64,000 bases of DNA from Ruegeria sp. Alg231-54 (GCF_900143525.1 NZ_FREZ01000003.1:62001-126000); one strand, 5' to 3'; positions 1 to 9,256 are shown, counted from the stretch's first letter. Numbers and translations: made by a program. Notes: generated from the sequence alone by a model not told the origin.

Positions 1-1737
1 AACGACCGCCCCGGTTTCATCGCCAACCGTCTGGGCGGGCTGTGGATGAACGCCGCTGCCCGCGAGGCCGTGGCGCGTGGCATCACAGTTGAAGAGGCTG
101 ATACAGTGCTGGCCCGTCCCTTCGGCGTGCCCGGAACGGGTGTATTCGCGTTGATGGACCTGATCGGCATCGACCTGATGGGCAAATCGCGCCTGTCCAT
201 GCGCAATCTGCTTGAGGCTGATGATCCGCAGCAATTCCACACCGACGGTCTGGAGCTGTTCGATCAGATGGCCGCCAAGGGTTTGGCCGGTCGCAAGGTC
301 GGTGCGGGTTTCTATCGCAGATCCAAGGACGAAAATGGCGAAACAATCGCCGAAGCCGTTGATCTGGGAACGCTAGAGTATCGTGCGCAGGCCAAGGGTC
401 CGGAGTTGGCCAAAAGCTTTGGTGTCGACTTTATTGATCAGGCCAGTGATCGGTTGGCTGATTATGCCTGGGCTGTAATGGGGCCGACTTTGTCTTACGC
501 AGCTTACTGCGTGCCCGAGATTACCGCCAACCCGGCGGATATCGATGCAGCGATGGAGCTGGGATACAATTGGCGCATGGGCCCATTCAAGTTGATCGAC
601 AAGATTGGTGCGGACAAGATTGTGGCTCGCTTGAAGGCCGAGGGTCAGGATGTGCCGCCCTTGCTGGCGCTGGCCGCTGAACGCGGCGGGATTTATTCAG
701 GTCAGGGCCGTGACCGTAAGGTGCTGTTGCCTTCGGGCGAACAGGCAGATGTGCCGCGTGGGCCCGGGGTGATCTTTGCATCTGATCTGACGGATGCTCC
801 GGTGTTCCAGGCCGAGGCTGTTGTGCTGCGCGATATGGGTGATGGTGTCGCTCTGCTGACGATCACCGCACCTAATGCGGCTTTGGACGATCAGGTGATG
901 ACAGGTGTAAGCGAAGCACTGGACGTCGTGGCCCGAGATTTCAAAGCGATGGTCATCGGGTCGGACGGCAACCACTTTTCAGTGGGCGCAAACCTGAAAA
1001 AAGCGCTGGATCGTGCTGATGCGGGGGAATTGGTTCTAGTCGAAGAGCAATTGGCCATCGGTCAGGCCACGATGCGCAAGATCAAGTACGCGCCGTTCCC
1101 GGTTGTCTCGGCCGCCTGTGGGCTTGCCCTTGGCGGCGGCTGCGAAATCCTAATGCATTCGGATCGGGTTATGGCCGCTTTGGAAAGCAATGTCGGATTG
1201 GTCGAGGCCAATGTTGGTCTGCTGCCTGCATGGGGCGGAACAACCGCGCTGTTGCTGCTCAAAGCGGCGGAACTGGGTGATGCTGTCAAAGGGGCCGAGG
1301 CAGCGTTCGATGTGATTTCGGTCGCTTTGATGACCGGCTCTGCCCCTATGGCGCAGCATGCGGGTTACTTGCGGCAAACCGATGGCGTGGTGAAGAACCG
1401 CGACCGCCTTTTGGCCGAAGCCAAGGCGGCGGCTCTGGCGTTGGTCGACGGGTACAAATCCGCGCCTAAGGCCGAGATCACATTGGATGCCGCAGCTATC
1501 AACGCCGCGCTGGAGCCAAAGCTGGCCGCACTGGCCGAGGCGATGCCCGACGCGCCCTACACGGTCGAGATTGCGCGTGAAACGGCGCACGTACTGGCCG
1601 GGGGTGAGGGCGGCGTTCTGGATGAAGAAGCGCTGCACAGGCTGGAAGCCGAAGGCATGATGCGCCTGATCCGACAGGATAAGACAATTGAACGGATGCG
1701 CCACACCATGACGACCGGCAAGCCGCTTAAAAACTGA
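1..1737 (+). CDS. 3-hydroxyacyl-CoA dehydrogenase / enoyl-CoA hydratase, 5'-partial
   Basis: Bifunctional beta-oxidation enzyme that would hydrate an enoyl-CoA and oxidise the 3-hydroxyacyl-CoA with NAD. The frame is already open at base 1, so the NAD-binding Rossmann domain lies upstream of the window; 578 residues are visible. The first ~230 carry the helical C-terminal dehydrogenase domains (PGFIANRLG at the start, later ELGYNWRMGPFKLID). The last ~300 form a crotonase fold with VGANLKKAL and GLALGGGCEI. Dehydrogenase before hydratase is the reverse of the FadB/FadJ order. It ends 12 nt before the next acyl-CoA dehydrogenase gene, so the two are probably co-transcribed. The natural substrate cannot be read from the sequence. 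Confidence 0.9.
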   Translation, partial: NDRPGFIANRLGGLWMNAAAREAVARGITVEEADTVLARPFGVPGTGVFALMDLIGIDLMGKSRLSMRNLLEADDPQQFHTDGLELFDQMAAKGLAGRKVGAGFYRRSKDENGETIAEAVDLGTLEYRAQAKGPELAKSFGVDFIDQASDRLADYAWAVMGPTLSYAAYCVPEITANPADIDAAMELGYNWRMGPFKLIDKIGADKIVARLKAEGQDVPPLLALAAERGGIYSGQGRDRKVLLPSGEQADVPRGPGVIFASDLTDAPVFQAEAVVLRDMGDGVALLTITAPNAALDDQVMTGVSEALDVVARDFKAMVIGSDGNHFSVGANLKKALDRADAGELVLVEEQLAIGQATMRKIKYAPFPVVSAACGLALGGGCEILMHSDRVMAALESNVGLVEANVGLLPAWGGTTALLLLKAAELGDAVKGAEAAFDVISVALMTGSAPMAQHAGYLRQTDGVVKNRDRLLAEAKAAALALVDGYKSAPKAEITLDAAAINAALEPKLAALAEAMPDAPYTVEIARETAHVLAGGEGGVLDEEALHRLEAEGMMRLIRQDKTIERMRHTMTTGKPLKN

Positions 1738-1749
1738 GGGATCATAGGT

Positions 1750-3519
1750 ATGGATTATCAACTCCCGCAGCGGGACATTACTTTTCTGTTGAACGAGGTT
1801 CTTGACCTCGACAAGACGCTGGCGCTGCCTGGATATGAGCATTGCGACAAAGATACGTTCTTTGCGATCGTTGACGCGATCAACGGGTTTGTGCGCGACA
1901 ATCTGGCAACCTGCAATGAGGCGGGCGACAGACTAGGCGCACGGCTTGAAGATGGTCAGGTCTATGCCGCGCCCGGTTTTGGCGACGCCTACAAGGTATT
2001 CTGCGAAGACGGCTGGAACGCGCTGGCACTGGAAGAAGAATATGGTGGCCAACAACTGCCCTTCGTCCTGCATGCCGCCCTGCGTGAAGGGATGGCCGGA
2101 ACCAATCTGGCTTTTGCCCTGATCCACGAACTGAACTTCGGCGTTGTCGAAGCGCTGATGGCCTATGGCTCGGACGAACAAAAGGCGGTCTATTGCCCTC
2201 ATCTGACGTCTGGCAACTGGGCCGGGACCATGAACCTGACCGAGCCGCATTGCGGCACCGATCTGGGCCTGATCTGCACCAAGGCCGTTCGAAATGATGA
2301 CGGATCTTATGCCATCACCGGCAACAAGATCTTCATCACCTGGGGCGACCATGACATGTCGGAAAATGTCGCCCATCTGATCCTCGCTCGGGTCGAGGGC
2401 GCTGAGCCCGGACCGCGCGGACTATCACTGTTTTTGGCGCCGAAATACATGCTGGATGCGGACAACAACACGACGGACGAGCAGAACACGATCACCATTG
2501 CCGGGATCGAGAACAAGATGGGTATTCACGGATCACCCACTTGCGCCATTTCCTTCGAGGACACCAAAGCCTGGATTGTCGGCGAAGAGGGCAAGGGCCT
2601 GGCCGCGATGTTCGTGATGATGAACGCCGCGCGCCTGTCGGTTGGCCTGCAAGGGTTGGGCGTGGCTGAGGCCGCTGTGCAAACCGCGTCGGCATATGCC
2701 CACGAACGCCTTCAGGGGCGCGCGGATGGGAAACCGTTGAACCCGGACGGTCCCGCCGATCCGCTGATTGCCCATGCGGACGTACGCCGCCGCCTACTGA
2801 CCGCTCAAGGCGAGATGGATGCTGCCCGCGCGCTGGCCTATTTCGGAGCGGGCCTGTTGGATGAAGTTCATCGTGCCGCAACGCCCGAGCAGCGCAAAGT
2901 TGCAGACGCGCGCCTTTCGCTACTGACGCCGGTCATCAAGTCCTACCTTTCCGACATGGGATCGCGAATGGCGAATGAGGCTGTGCAGATGCATGGCGGG
3001 CATGGGTTCATCAAGGATTACGGCGTCGAACAGCTGGTGCGTGACGTGCGGATCACCGAAATCTACGAAGGTACCAATGCCGTTCAGGCCCGCGATCTGG
3101 TTATGCGCAAGGTGCGCGGCGACAATGGTGCCGTCATCAAGGGTCTGGTGGCCGATATGCTGGACGAGGCGGGCAAACTGGGCAACGACCTCTCTGACTT
3201 AGAGAAAAGTTTGCGCGATGCGGCATCACGGCTTGGGCGTTCGACGGATTGGGTGCTGGGCACAGCGCAAGGTGACGTGCTGTCCGGGGCCTGTGACTAT
3301 CTGGAAATTGTAGCTCTCAGCGTATCGGCCTGGATGTCTGCCCGGATTGCACGGGTGGCCAAGGCAGCAGCGGGCGCTCAATCGTCAGAGTACTATGCGG
3401 ATCGGGTGGATGCAGCGCGCGCCTTTATGGCGCGGGCATTGCCCCGTGCTGTCAGCCACGAATTAATCATGCAGGCCGGTGAACCCGGCGTTGTATGTCG
3501 GGCTGATCGCTGTCTGTAA
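1750..3519 (+). CDS. Large acyl-CoA dehydrogenase, DmdC-like
   Basis: FAD enzyme introducing a 2,3-double bond into an acyl-CoA. At 589 aa it belongs to the long group that includes DmdC (3-methylmercaptopropionyl-CoA dehydrogenase) rather than the ~380-aa classical type. Visible are the N-terminal extension (PQRDITFLLNEV), the middle-domain segments LTEPHCGTDLG and FITWGDHD, the C-terminal QMHGGHGFIKDYGVEQLVRD, and the catalytic-base region EIYEGTN, followed by an extra C-terminal domain of ~130 residues. The last ~15 residues (AGEPGVVCRADRCL) look unusual for the family and could be a late frameshift or simple drift. A strong terminator follows. The substrate is inferred only as a short or branched CoA ester. 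Confidence 0.88.
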   Translation: MDYQLPQRDITFLLNEVLDLDKTLALPGYEHCDKDTFFAIVDAINGFVRDNLATCNEAGDRLGARLEDGQVYAAPGFGDAYKVFCEDGWNALALEEEYGGQQLPFVLHAALREGMAGTNLAFALIHELNFGVVEALMAYGSDEQKAVYCPHLTSGNWAGTMNLTEPHCGTDLGLICTKAVRNDDGSYAITGNKIFITWGDHDMSENVAHLILARVEGAEPGPRGLSLFLAPKYMLDADNNTTDEQNTITIAGIENKMGIHGSPTCAISFEDTKAWIVGEEGKGLAAMFVMMNAARLSVGLQGLGVAEAAVQTASAYAHERLQGRADGKPLNPDGPADPLIAHADVRRRLLTAQGEMDAARALAYFGAGLLDEVHRAATPEQRKVADARLSLLTPVIKSYLSDMGSRMANEAVQMHGGHGFIKDYGVEQLVRDVRITEIYEGTNAVQARDLVMRKVRGDNGAVIKGLVADMLDEAGKLGNDLSDLEKSLRDAASRLGRSTDWVLGTAQGDVLSGACDYLEIVALSVSAWMSARIARVAKAAAGAQSSEYYADRVDAARAFMARALPRAVSHELIMQAGEPGVVCRADRCL

Positions 3520-3547
3520 CTCCTCCTTCTTCACAGACAGCGGCGCT

Positions 3548-3579
3548 AAAGGGCGTTCTGGAAACAGGGCGCCCTTTTT
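3548..3579 (+). terminator. Rho-independent terminator after the acyl-CoA dehydrogenase
   Basis: AAAGGGCG and CGCCCTTT form the outer stem, with an inner CTG/CAG stem and a GAAA loop, followed by a run of five T. It closes the transcript of the first two genes. Confidence 0.8.
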
Positions 3580-3586
3580 GCGTTTC

Positions 3587-3600
3587 TTGACCCAAATCAA
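3587..3600. promoter_or_regulatory. FNR/NnrR-type box
   Basis: TTGACCCAAATCAA matches the Crp/Fnr-family consensus TTGAT-N4-ATCAA with one mismatch and is flanked by C and G, giving a 5-bp inverted repeat CTTGA/TCAAG. It lies ~90 bp before the decayed luciferase-like gene, which suggests that the ancestral gene was oxygen- or NO-regulated. Confidence 0.5.
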
Positions 3601-3689
3601 GTTCCGTTGAGCGGTCAGCAGTAGAATTTCGTGAACGGGCACTAAAGGCAGGTATAGTCTTGAAAACCCACAACCTTGTGCAACTTAAT

Positions 3690-4378
3690 ATGCATTCAAA
3701 GGGCGAAGATGTCGTTCTGCCCGGCTCGGACCCGGATCGGTATGAAACGCTGTTAGAACGGACAACCGGGTAGATGAAATTTGCCGACGAAAACGGGTAT
3801 GCCGGATTTTGCATGACCGAGCATCATTTTCAGGTGGAAGGGATCGAAACCATGACCAATCCGCCTTTGTGGAATATGCACATCGCTGCAAACACCAAAA
3901 ACCCGATGGTGGGGCAGGTGGGTATGGCGCTGACGGCGCATCACCCGATGCGTCTGGCCCAGGATCTGGCAACGATCGATTACATGCCCGGTGGCCGACT
4001 GTTCTGTGGTTTTGTTCGGGACAACACGCCGCGGTTTTGTTCGGGACAACACGCCGCGCTGGCTGAATACACTGGCGCAGCATCTTGATATCATCACAAC
4101 CCAATCTGACCATCAGATCGACCGAAGCGCAGACCGGGCAGTACTATCGCGTTTTTGAGGAATCGTTCAATTTCGCCTCTAACGCCCCGCCATATCATGT
4201 GCCGATGTGGCGGGTCTGGAAAGGCGCCGTGTACCAGGTGATCGATCAGGTTGGTGCGCTGGAAGAGAAATACGGGACCGAAGAATTCGTCGTCTGGCAT
4301 CACGTCGGTTACTTCACGCAGGATGAAGAGCTTGAGAAACTGGACAACTACGCCAAAGTCGTCAAGGCGTTTTCGTGA
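3690..4378 (+). pseudogene. Decayed luciferase-like (LLM class) flavin-dependent monooxygenase
   Basis: Pieces of a bacterial-luciferase-like oxidoreductase are readable in three frames. From ATG 3690 the frame meets an in-frame TAG at 3771. It then continues through ADENGYAGFCMTEHHF and DYMPGGRLFCGFVRDNTPR, characteristic of the TIM-barrel flavin monooxygenases. A 25-bp tandem duplication breaks the frame. RWLNTLAQHLDIITTQSD follows in a second frame, and a further jump leads to RVFEESFNFASNAPPYHVP in a third, with ~100 or more residues of the middle missing. The usual length is ~350-400 aa. Stop codon, duplication and internal deletion together make an active product very unlikely. Confidence 0.8.
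4008..4056 (+). repeat. 25-bp tandem duplication inside the pseudogene
   Basis: The 24-mer beginning GGTTTTGTTCGGGACAACAC occurs at 4008 and again at 4033, a period of 25 bp. Removing one unit restores the reading frame across GFVRDNTPRWLNT, so this duplication is a visible inactivating event. Confidence 0.9.
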
Positions 4379-4554
4379 ACCGCGGTAATAGGGGCAACAG
4401 CGCCCAAGCCGCGGTACTAGTCGGTGGCTTGCCGAATGCAGGTTTCTTAATAACAGGCGAGGATTGGTCGGCTCTGGTCAATCAACCGTTCAAGGGTAGC
4501 CATTCCCGGCCTAGCGCCAGTTAGAAGGTCTTGACACAGGCGTCCTAATATCGC

Positions 4555-4567
4555 TTGTATACTAATG
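4555..4567. promoter_or_regulatory. Putative MarR operator before the enamidase gene
   Basis: TTGTATACTAATG (minus strand CATTAGTATACAA) matches the recurrent GTTAGTRTAC palindrome of this window. A TTGACA hexamer at 4531-4536 may be the -35 box. The rest of the 286-bp gap between pseudogene and enamidase shows nothing else I recognise. Confidence 0.55.
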
Positions 4568-4664
4568 AAAATGGATGAAGGAAGCACGACGACCGAACGA
4601 TTTCTTGGCGTGCTTTTTTTGATCCAAATATGAACCAGAAATCACACGCTAAATGGGGGATCAG

Positions 4665-5834
4665 ATGGCTGACGCACCAAAAGACACACCGGAACAGGGT
4701 CGCACACTAATCCGTAACATCGGTTTGCTTCTAACCGGTGATCTGGAATCGCCTATTGCCGACAGTGATTGCCTTCTCATCGAAGACGGAGTGATTGTGG
4801 GCCTTGCGGCCGGCGACGCGGATCGCGTCATTGACGCCTCTGGTTGTGCGGTCGCACCGGGCCTGATTGATGGCCATTGCCACCCGGTTTTCGGCGATTG
4901 GACCCCGCGCCAAAGCCAGATTGGCTGGATCGAAATGAATGTTAACGGCGGCGTCACAAGCTTTATTTCCGCCGGCGAAGTCCATCTGCCTGGTCGGCCC
5001 AAGGATGCCGAAGGCGTCAAGGCTTTGGCGATGGTGGCACAACGTTGCTATTCAAATTTCCGCCCGTCCGGTGCCAAGGTTTTGGCAGGAGCGCCAGTGC
5101 CCGAACTTGATTTTGATCGCGATTTCTATGCGGCAATAAAGGCGGCCGGTATCCGGCATATTGGAGAGATCGGCCTTGGGACAGTTGCCAAAGGTCCCGA
5201 CGCGGCCCGCGTCACCGGCTGGTGTCGGGAATTGGGAATAGAAACCATTATGCATACTGGCGGCCCTTCGATTGCGGGCTCTCACGATGTTCGAGCAGCA
5301 GATGTGCTAGAGGCGCAACCGGACGTAGTCAGTCATATCAATGGCGGACCAACCTCAATTTCCCAGGATGAAATCCGAGAGCTTTGCCGCCACGCGAAAG
5401 GGGCGCTTGAAGCGGTACACAATGGCAACGAGAAGTCGGTAATAGTGACGCTGGAAGGCGCGTTGGCCGAAGGTCGCCTTGCCGATTTCCTGATTGGAAC
5501 AGATGCCCCAGCGGGGTCTGGTGTACAGCCGAATGGAATGCTGCGAATGGCAACTCTGCTGGCCAGTATTGGCGGATTGCCTGCCGAACAGGCGTGGTGC
5601 TGTGGCACGGGAAACGTGGCAAAGAAACGGGATCTTGCACAAGGCATCGTCGCACGAGGCCGCCCAGCCGATCTGGTGTTCATGGACCGCCCAGAAGGAT
5701 CGGACGGTAAGAACGTTTTGGAGGGCATGGCGGTCGGCAACATCCCCGGAGTTGGGGCCGTTATGATTGATGGTAAAATGCGAACTGGACGGTCACGTTC
5801 GACCCCTCCTGCAGCGCGCGTACCCGTACTTTAA
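4665..5834 (+). CDS. ena: Enamidase (1,4,5,6-tetrahydro-6-oxonicotinate hydrolase)
   Basis: Amidohydrolase-superfamily enzyme, 389 aa. From memory it closely resembles Eubacterium barkeri enamidase (~385 aa), which hydrolyses 1,4,5,6-tetrahydro-6-oxonicotinate to 2-formylglutarate and ammonia. Shared segments are FISAGEVHLPGRPKDAEG, GEIGLGT, MHTGG and VVSHINGGPTSIS. Likely metal ligands are His71 and His73 (DGHCHP), Glu169, His197, His224 and Asp280 (GTDAPAGSG). I chose ATG 4665 because GGGGGA sits 4 nt upstream; an in-frame ATG at 4653 precedes that ribosome site. It stands alone between its own MarR-type operator and a terminator, ~18 kb from the 6-hydroxynicotinate reductase gene with which it would act. 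Another cyclic enamide as substrate cannot be excluded. Confidence 0.88.
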   Translation: MADAPKDTPEQGRTLIRNIGLLLTGDLESPIADSDCLLIEDGVIVGLAAGDADRVIDASGCAVAPGLIDGHCHPVFGDWTPRQSQIGWIEMNVNGGVTSFISAGEVHLPGRPKDAEGVKALAMVAQRCYSNFRPSGAKVLAGAPVPELDFDRDFYAAIKAAGIRHIGEIGLGTVAKGPDAARVTGWCRELGIETIMHTGGPSIAGSHDVRAADVLEAQPDVVSHINGGPTSISQDEIRELCRHAKGALEAVHNGNEKSVIVTLEGALAEGRLADFLIGTDAPAGSGVQPNGMLRMATLLASIGGLPAEQAWCCGTGNVAKKRDLAQGIVARGRPADLVFMDRPEGSDGKNVLEGMAVGNIPGVGAVMIDGKMRTGRSRSTPPAARVPVL

Positions 5835-5861
5835 AGACACGGGAAACCTAGGTTTGATGCC

Positions 5862-5897
5862 TAAGCCCGACCGCCAGATAGGCGGTCTTAGGGCTTT
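5862..5897 (+). terminator. Terminator between enamidase and thiolase genes
   Basis: GACCGCC-AGATA-GGCGGTC is a perfect inner stem, with AAGCCC/GGGCTT outside it and a short bulge. It serves convergent genes and may act on both strands. The remainder of the ~200-bp gap is featureless. Confidence 0.65.
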
Positions 5898-6037
5898 CCC
5901 AAAAATACGAAATTGGATTGTGTGCTTCTGACGCTAACTGACCCTTGCCGAGGGTTCGTCTTCGGTAGGTTGCGTTCTATCGCATTGGCAAAGCCTCAAA
6001 CTTTGGGGCGGGGGGACGCATTAGCCCCCTTGATCGT

Positions 6038-7186
6038 TTAAAGCGCCGCTTCGCTGCCCAGAACGGTCGTGAACTCGTTCGAGAACGTGCCGCCGTTGCC
6101 ATGGGCAATCGCAATATTCACATCATCGATCTGACGATTGCCGCCGTCGCCCCGGATTTGGGTTGCAGCCTCAATCAGGCAGAACAGGCCGTACATGCCG
6201 GGGTGCACACAACTTAGCCCGCCGCCATTGGTGTTTACCGGCAGCGAGCCGCCCGGCGCGATGTTGCCATCGGCCACAAAGGCCCCGGCCTCACCTTTCT
6301 TCACAAAGCCCATGTCCTCGAGAAACAGCAGCGTGTTAATCGTGAAGGCGTCATAAAGCTCGACGACGTCAACGTCTTTGGTAGTGACGCCGGCCATCTC
6401 GAACGCACGTTTCGAACTTTCGGTGGCACAGGTGGTGGTCAGCGTGGCGGCCTGACTGATCTCGCGGTGGGAAATCGCGTTGCCGCCGCCCAGGAAATAG
6501 GCGGGCTTTTCCTGATAATCCTTTGCGCGGTCGGCTGAGGTCACGATGATCGCGGCACCGCCATCCGACATCAGGCAACAATCCAGAACCGCCAATGGAT
6601 CGGCAACCATGGGCGAGTTCAGATACTCCTCCATCGTCAGGTCATCCTGCATTGTCGCATCGGGGTTCAGCTGGGCCCATTTCCGGGCCGAGATGGCGAC
6701 ATGCCCGAAATGCTCTTTGGGGACGTTGAACTCGTGCATATAGCGTTGCGCGGTGAAGGCATATCCCGGCACCGGCACCATTGGTTCATAGGCGCGTTCC
6801 CATTGCGGGGTTTCGATCAACCCGTTGAGATCGCGCGCGGATTTCGCGTTCGAGCCGTAGCAGATCAGCACGTTCTTACACAAGCCCGCCTGAATCGCCA
6901 TGGTCGCTTCGACCAGATAGGACATGAAGGACGATCCGCCCACCATGTCCGAGTTCGCCCAGGTTGGCTTGATGCCCAGATACTCGGCGATCGAAAGGGT
7001 GGGGAAGAAGTGGTAGAATGTTCCACCACAGACGCCGTCGATCTCGGACAGGTCCATGCCTGCATCGGTCAGCGCGTTCTGCGTTGCTTTGGCAATCAGT
7101 TCCATTGGTGAGGTGTTGGGCGTTTTGCCCAGGCCCCAATAGCCTTTGCCAACGATTGCGGATTTGCCGCGAAGTGCATGTGCCAT
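6038..7186 (-). CDS. Thiolase-family acyltransferase (SCP2-thiolase type)
   Basis: Thiolase-like protein of 382 aa related to sterol-carrier-protein X thiolases, which cleave 3-oxoacyl-CoA with CoA. N-terminal SAIVGKGYWGLGKTP and GSSFMSYLVEATMAIQAG, and the C-terminal VNTNGGGLSCVHPG, are typical of this group, which works together with a small OB-fold partner. That partner is encoded 11 nt upstream. It is the last gene of the minus-strand unit ligase, acyl-CoA dehydrogenase, OB-fold protein, thiolase. The role is probably the final thiolytic step for the CoA intermediates of the unit; the exact substrate is unknown. Confidence 0.85.
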   Translation of the reverse strand: MAHALRGKSAIVGKGYWGLGKTPNTSPMELIAKATQNALTDAGMDLSEIDGVCGGTFYHFFPTLSIAEYLGIKPTWANSDMVGGSSFMSYLVEATMAIQAGLCKNVLICYGSNAKSARDLNGLIETPQWERAYEPMVPVPGYAFTAQRYMHEFNVPKEHFGHVAISARKWAQLNPDATMQDDLTMEEYLNSPMVADPLAVLDCCLMSDGGAAIIVTSADRAKDYQEKPAYFLGGGNAISHREISQAATLTTTCATESSKRAFEMAGVTTKDVDVVELYDAFTINTLLFLEDMGFVKKGEAGAFVADGNIAPGGSLPVNTNGGGLSCVHPGMYGLFCLIEAATQIRGDGGNRQIDDVNIAIAHGNGGTFSNEFTTVLGSEAAL

Positions 7187-7197
7187 GATTGAATTCC

Positions 7198-7611
7198 TTA
7201 TTCCGCAGGCTTGAAGAACACGGCGGCTTCGCCGGATTTTGCGTTGGGTCCGAAGTCGGGGGTCATGACAACGGCCTGTACTTTCATACCGATGGTGATC
7301 GCTTCGTTGTCCAGGTCCACAATGCGGCTGAACATGCGCGGACCTTCGTCCAGATCAATCAGCACGTTGTTGATGTCACCGCCGTATTTTGCCGGACGCC
7401 GGATGATAGTCGAGGCAAAGACAGTGCCGCGGCCCGAGGCTTCGACCCATTCCAGATCGTCTGCTCCGGTGGATGGGGAAATGGCGCGTGGGTAGAAATT
7501 GTATGCACCCGTGGTTTTTGAGCGCTGGATCAGAAATTTTCCAGTGGCCAGACCGGAACAGAATGCCGCGTCGGCCTGAGGGCTGGCTTCGGGAAGAGTA
7601 AAGTCAGTCAT
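7198..7611 (-). CDS. OB-fold (DUF35-type) thiolase partner, zinc-ribbon cysteines lost
   Basis: A 137-aa protein of the family that pairs with SCP2-type thiolases. The N-terminal segment ATGKFLIQRSKTTGAYNFYP aligns with the rubredoxin-like zinc ribbon of relatives, but the expected CxxC pairs are replaced by Ser, Thr and other residues, so no zinc site is likely. The OB-fold follows (GRGTVFASTIIRRP, NVLIDLDEG, PDFGPNAKSGEAAVFF). ATG 7611 has AGGA upstream, and the longer upstream reading frame overlaps the preceding gene. The product probably stabilises or channels substrate to the thiolase. Confidence 0.82.
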   Translation of the reverse strand: MTDFTLPEASPQADAAFCSGLATGKFLIQRSKTTGAYNFYPRAISPSTGADDLEWVEASGRGTVFASTIIRRPAKYGGDINNVLIDLDEGPRMFSRIVDLDNEAITIGMKVQAVVMTPDFGPNAKSGEAAVFFKPAE

Positions 7612-7627
7612 GTGTCGTCCTTGATGT

Positions 7628-9256
7628 TCACGCGGCAAAGATCGCCGCAGAATGCGTGGGTTCTGGATTAAGGATGCGGTGCCGCAGCAAACCGGCTTCG
7701 GGCAGGATGCGCGCCCGGACATGGGCCGCAGTGGCGCGCAACAAATCGGGTTCCGGAGCGTTGTCCGCGGCAGCCTCGAGATCCGCCCAGACGCGACCAA
7801 AATATACCAGCCCGGTCAGCCGCATATAGTCCGAGACCGACGGACCGATATCCGTATAGCTTTGCATAGCTTGGGTTGCGGTTTTCCAGGCGTCGATCGC
7901 ATCGGCCAGCTCGATCGAGCTGGGGCCCGTTGAGGCCAAATCGGCAAAAGCCTGCGCTGCCGCACCGCCATTTGCGCGGATCGCGCGGCGGGCCACTCCG
8001 GTCGCCAAAACGCCGTTGGTGCCCTCGTAAATTGCCATGATGCGGCTGTCGCGCATGACCTGCTCAACGCGGTATTCCTTGCAGAATCCATAGCCGCCGT
8101 GGATTTGCACCGCCTGGCTTGAGGACGCGTTGACTGCGTCGGTCGCGAAGGCCTTGCAGGTCGGAGTAAGGATATCCAGCAACCCCTGATCGGCGCCCAG
8201 GTCCATATCCACAAAGGTGCGATAAACCATCGCCCGGCATCCCAGGGTGTAGGCATAGATATCCAGCAACATTCGCTGAACGTCACCGTGTTTGGTGATC
8301 AGCGCCGTGCCTTCTGATGTCGTGCCCTGGCGCCGACCTGCGGCATGCAAACGCGAACGCTGAAAGGCCACGTCCATTTGGCCCACGGCCTGCAGGGCCA
8401 CATCCAGACGCTCGGCATTCATCATAGTGAACATGGCGGCCAGACCCTGGCCTTCCTGGCCCAACAATTCGGCCTTTGCGCCGTCGAACGCCATCTGACA
8501 GGTGGGTGAGGCATGCATACCCATCTTTTCTTCGATACGGACGGTTTGCACCTGATTGCGCATACCGTCCGGCAAAACGGCGGGGCAGGCAAACAGGCTC
8601 AGTCCCCGCACACCCGGCGCTGCGTCCGGAGTGCGGGCGAGCACCAGATGCAATACGTTGTCGGTATAGTCGTGGTCACCGGCCGAGATGAAGATTTTAG
8701 TGCCGCTGAGCACATAACCTTCGCCATCGTGTGTAGCGGTTGTTTTGATCCGGCCCAGATCTGACCCCGCATCCGGTTCGGTCAGGCACATCGATGCCAT
8801 CCATTCGCCCGACACCAGCGGCGGCAACAGCCGCGCCTTTTGATCGTCATTGCCCGAGGCATTCAGGGTTCGAATGCAGCCCTGCGCAAGACTCAGCACC
8901 ATTTCATAGGAAATACACGCGCCAGCCAGCATATCCGCCAGAACCGCGCCCAGAATGTGCGGCAGTTCTTGCCCGCCATATTCTTCAGGCGCGCAAAGGC
9001 CCGGCCAACCGGCATCGGCATAGCTCTTATAGGCGGCGACCATGCCTGGTGGCATCCGCACACGGCCATTTTCCAGACGCGCGCCTTGTTCCTCGCCGAT
9101 CATGTCCAAAGGGGCAATTTCGGTGTTGATGAAGCGACCTAAGGCGGGGATTACAGCCTCGGCCAGATCGTCGCTCCAATCTGGCAGCCGCTCGGGCCGA
9201 CCGATATGCTTGAGGACGAATGCAATCTCGGCTTCAGAGGCGGTGTAGTCTATCAT
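7628..9256 (-). CDS. Large acyl-CoA dehydrogenase
   Basis: FAD acyl-CoA dehydrogenase of 542 aa, a paralogue of the enzyme at 1750. It shows LTEPDAGSDLG, FISAGDHDYTDNVLHL, EKMGMHASPTCQM, QIHGGYGFCKEYRVEQVMRD and the catalytic-base segment AIYEGTN. Its ATG overlaps the stop of the upstream ligase (ATGA), showing translational coupling. It would desaturate the CoA ester made by that ligase. Compared with the first paralogue, the C-terminal extra domain is shorter by ~50 residues. Confidence 0.88.
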   Translation of the reverse strand: MIDYTASEAEIAFVLKHIGRPERLPDWSDDLAEAVIPALGRFINTEIAPLDMIGEEQGARLENGRVRMPPGMVAAYKSYADAGWPGLCAPEEYGGQELPHILGAVLADMLAGACISYEMVLSLAQGCIRTLNASGNDDQKARLLPPLVSGEWMASMCLTEPDAGSDLGRIKTTATHDGEGYVLSGTKIFISAGDHDYTDNVLHLVLARTPDAAPGVRGLSLFACPAVLPDGMRNQVQTVRIEEKMGMHASPTCQMAFDGAKAELLGQEGQGLAAMFTMMNAERLDVALQAVGQMDVAFQRSRLHAAGRRQGTTSEGTALITKHGDVQRMLLDIYAYTLGCRAMVYRTFVDMDLGADQGLLDILTPTCKAFATDAVNASSSQAVQIHGGYGFCKEYRVEQVMRDSRIMAIYEGTNGVLATGVARRAIRANGGAAAQAFADLASTGPSSIELADAIDAWKTATQAMQSYTDIGPSVSDYMRLTGLVYFGRVWADLEAAADNAPEPDLLRATAAHVRARILPEAGLLRHRILNPEPTHSAAIFAA

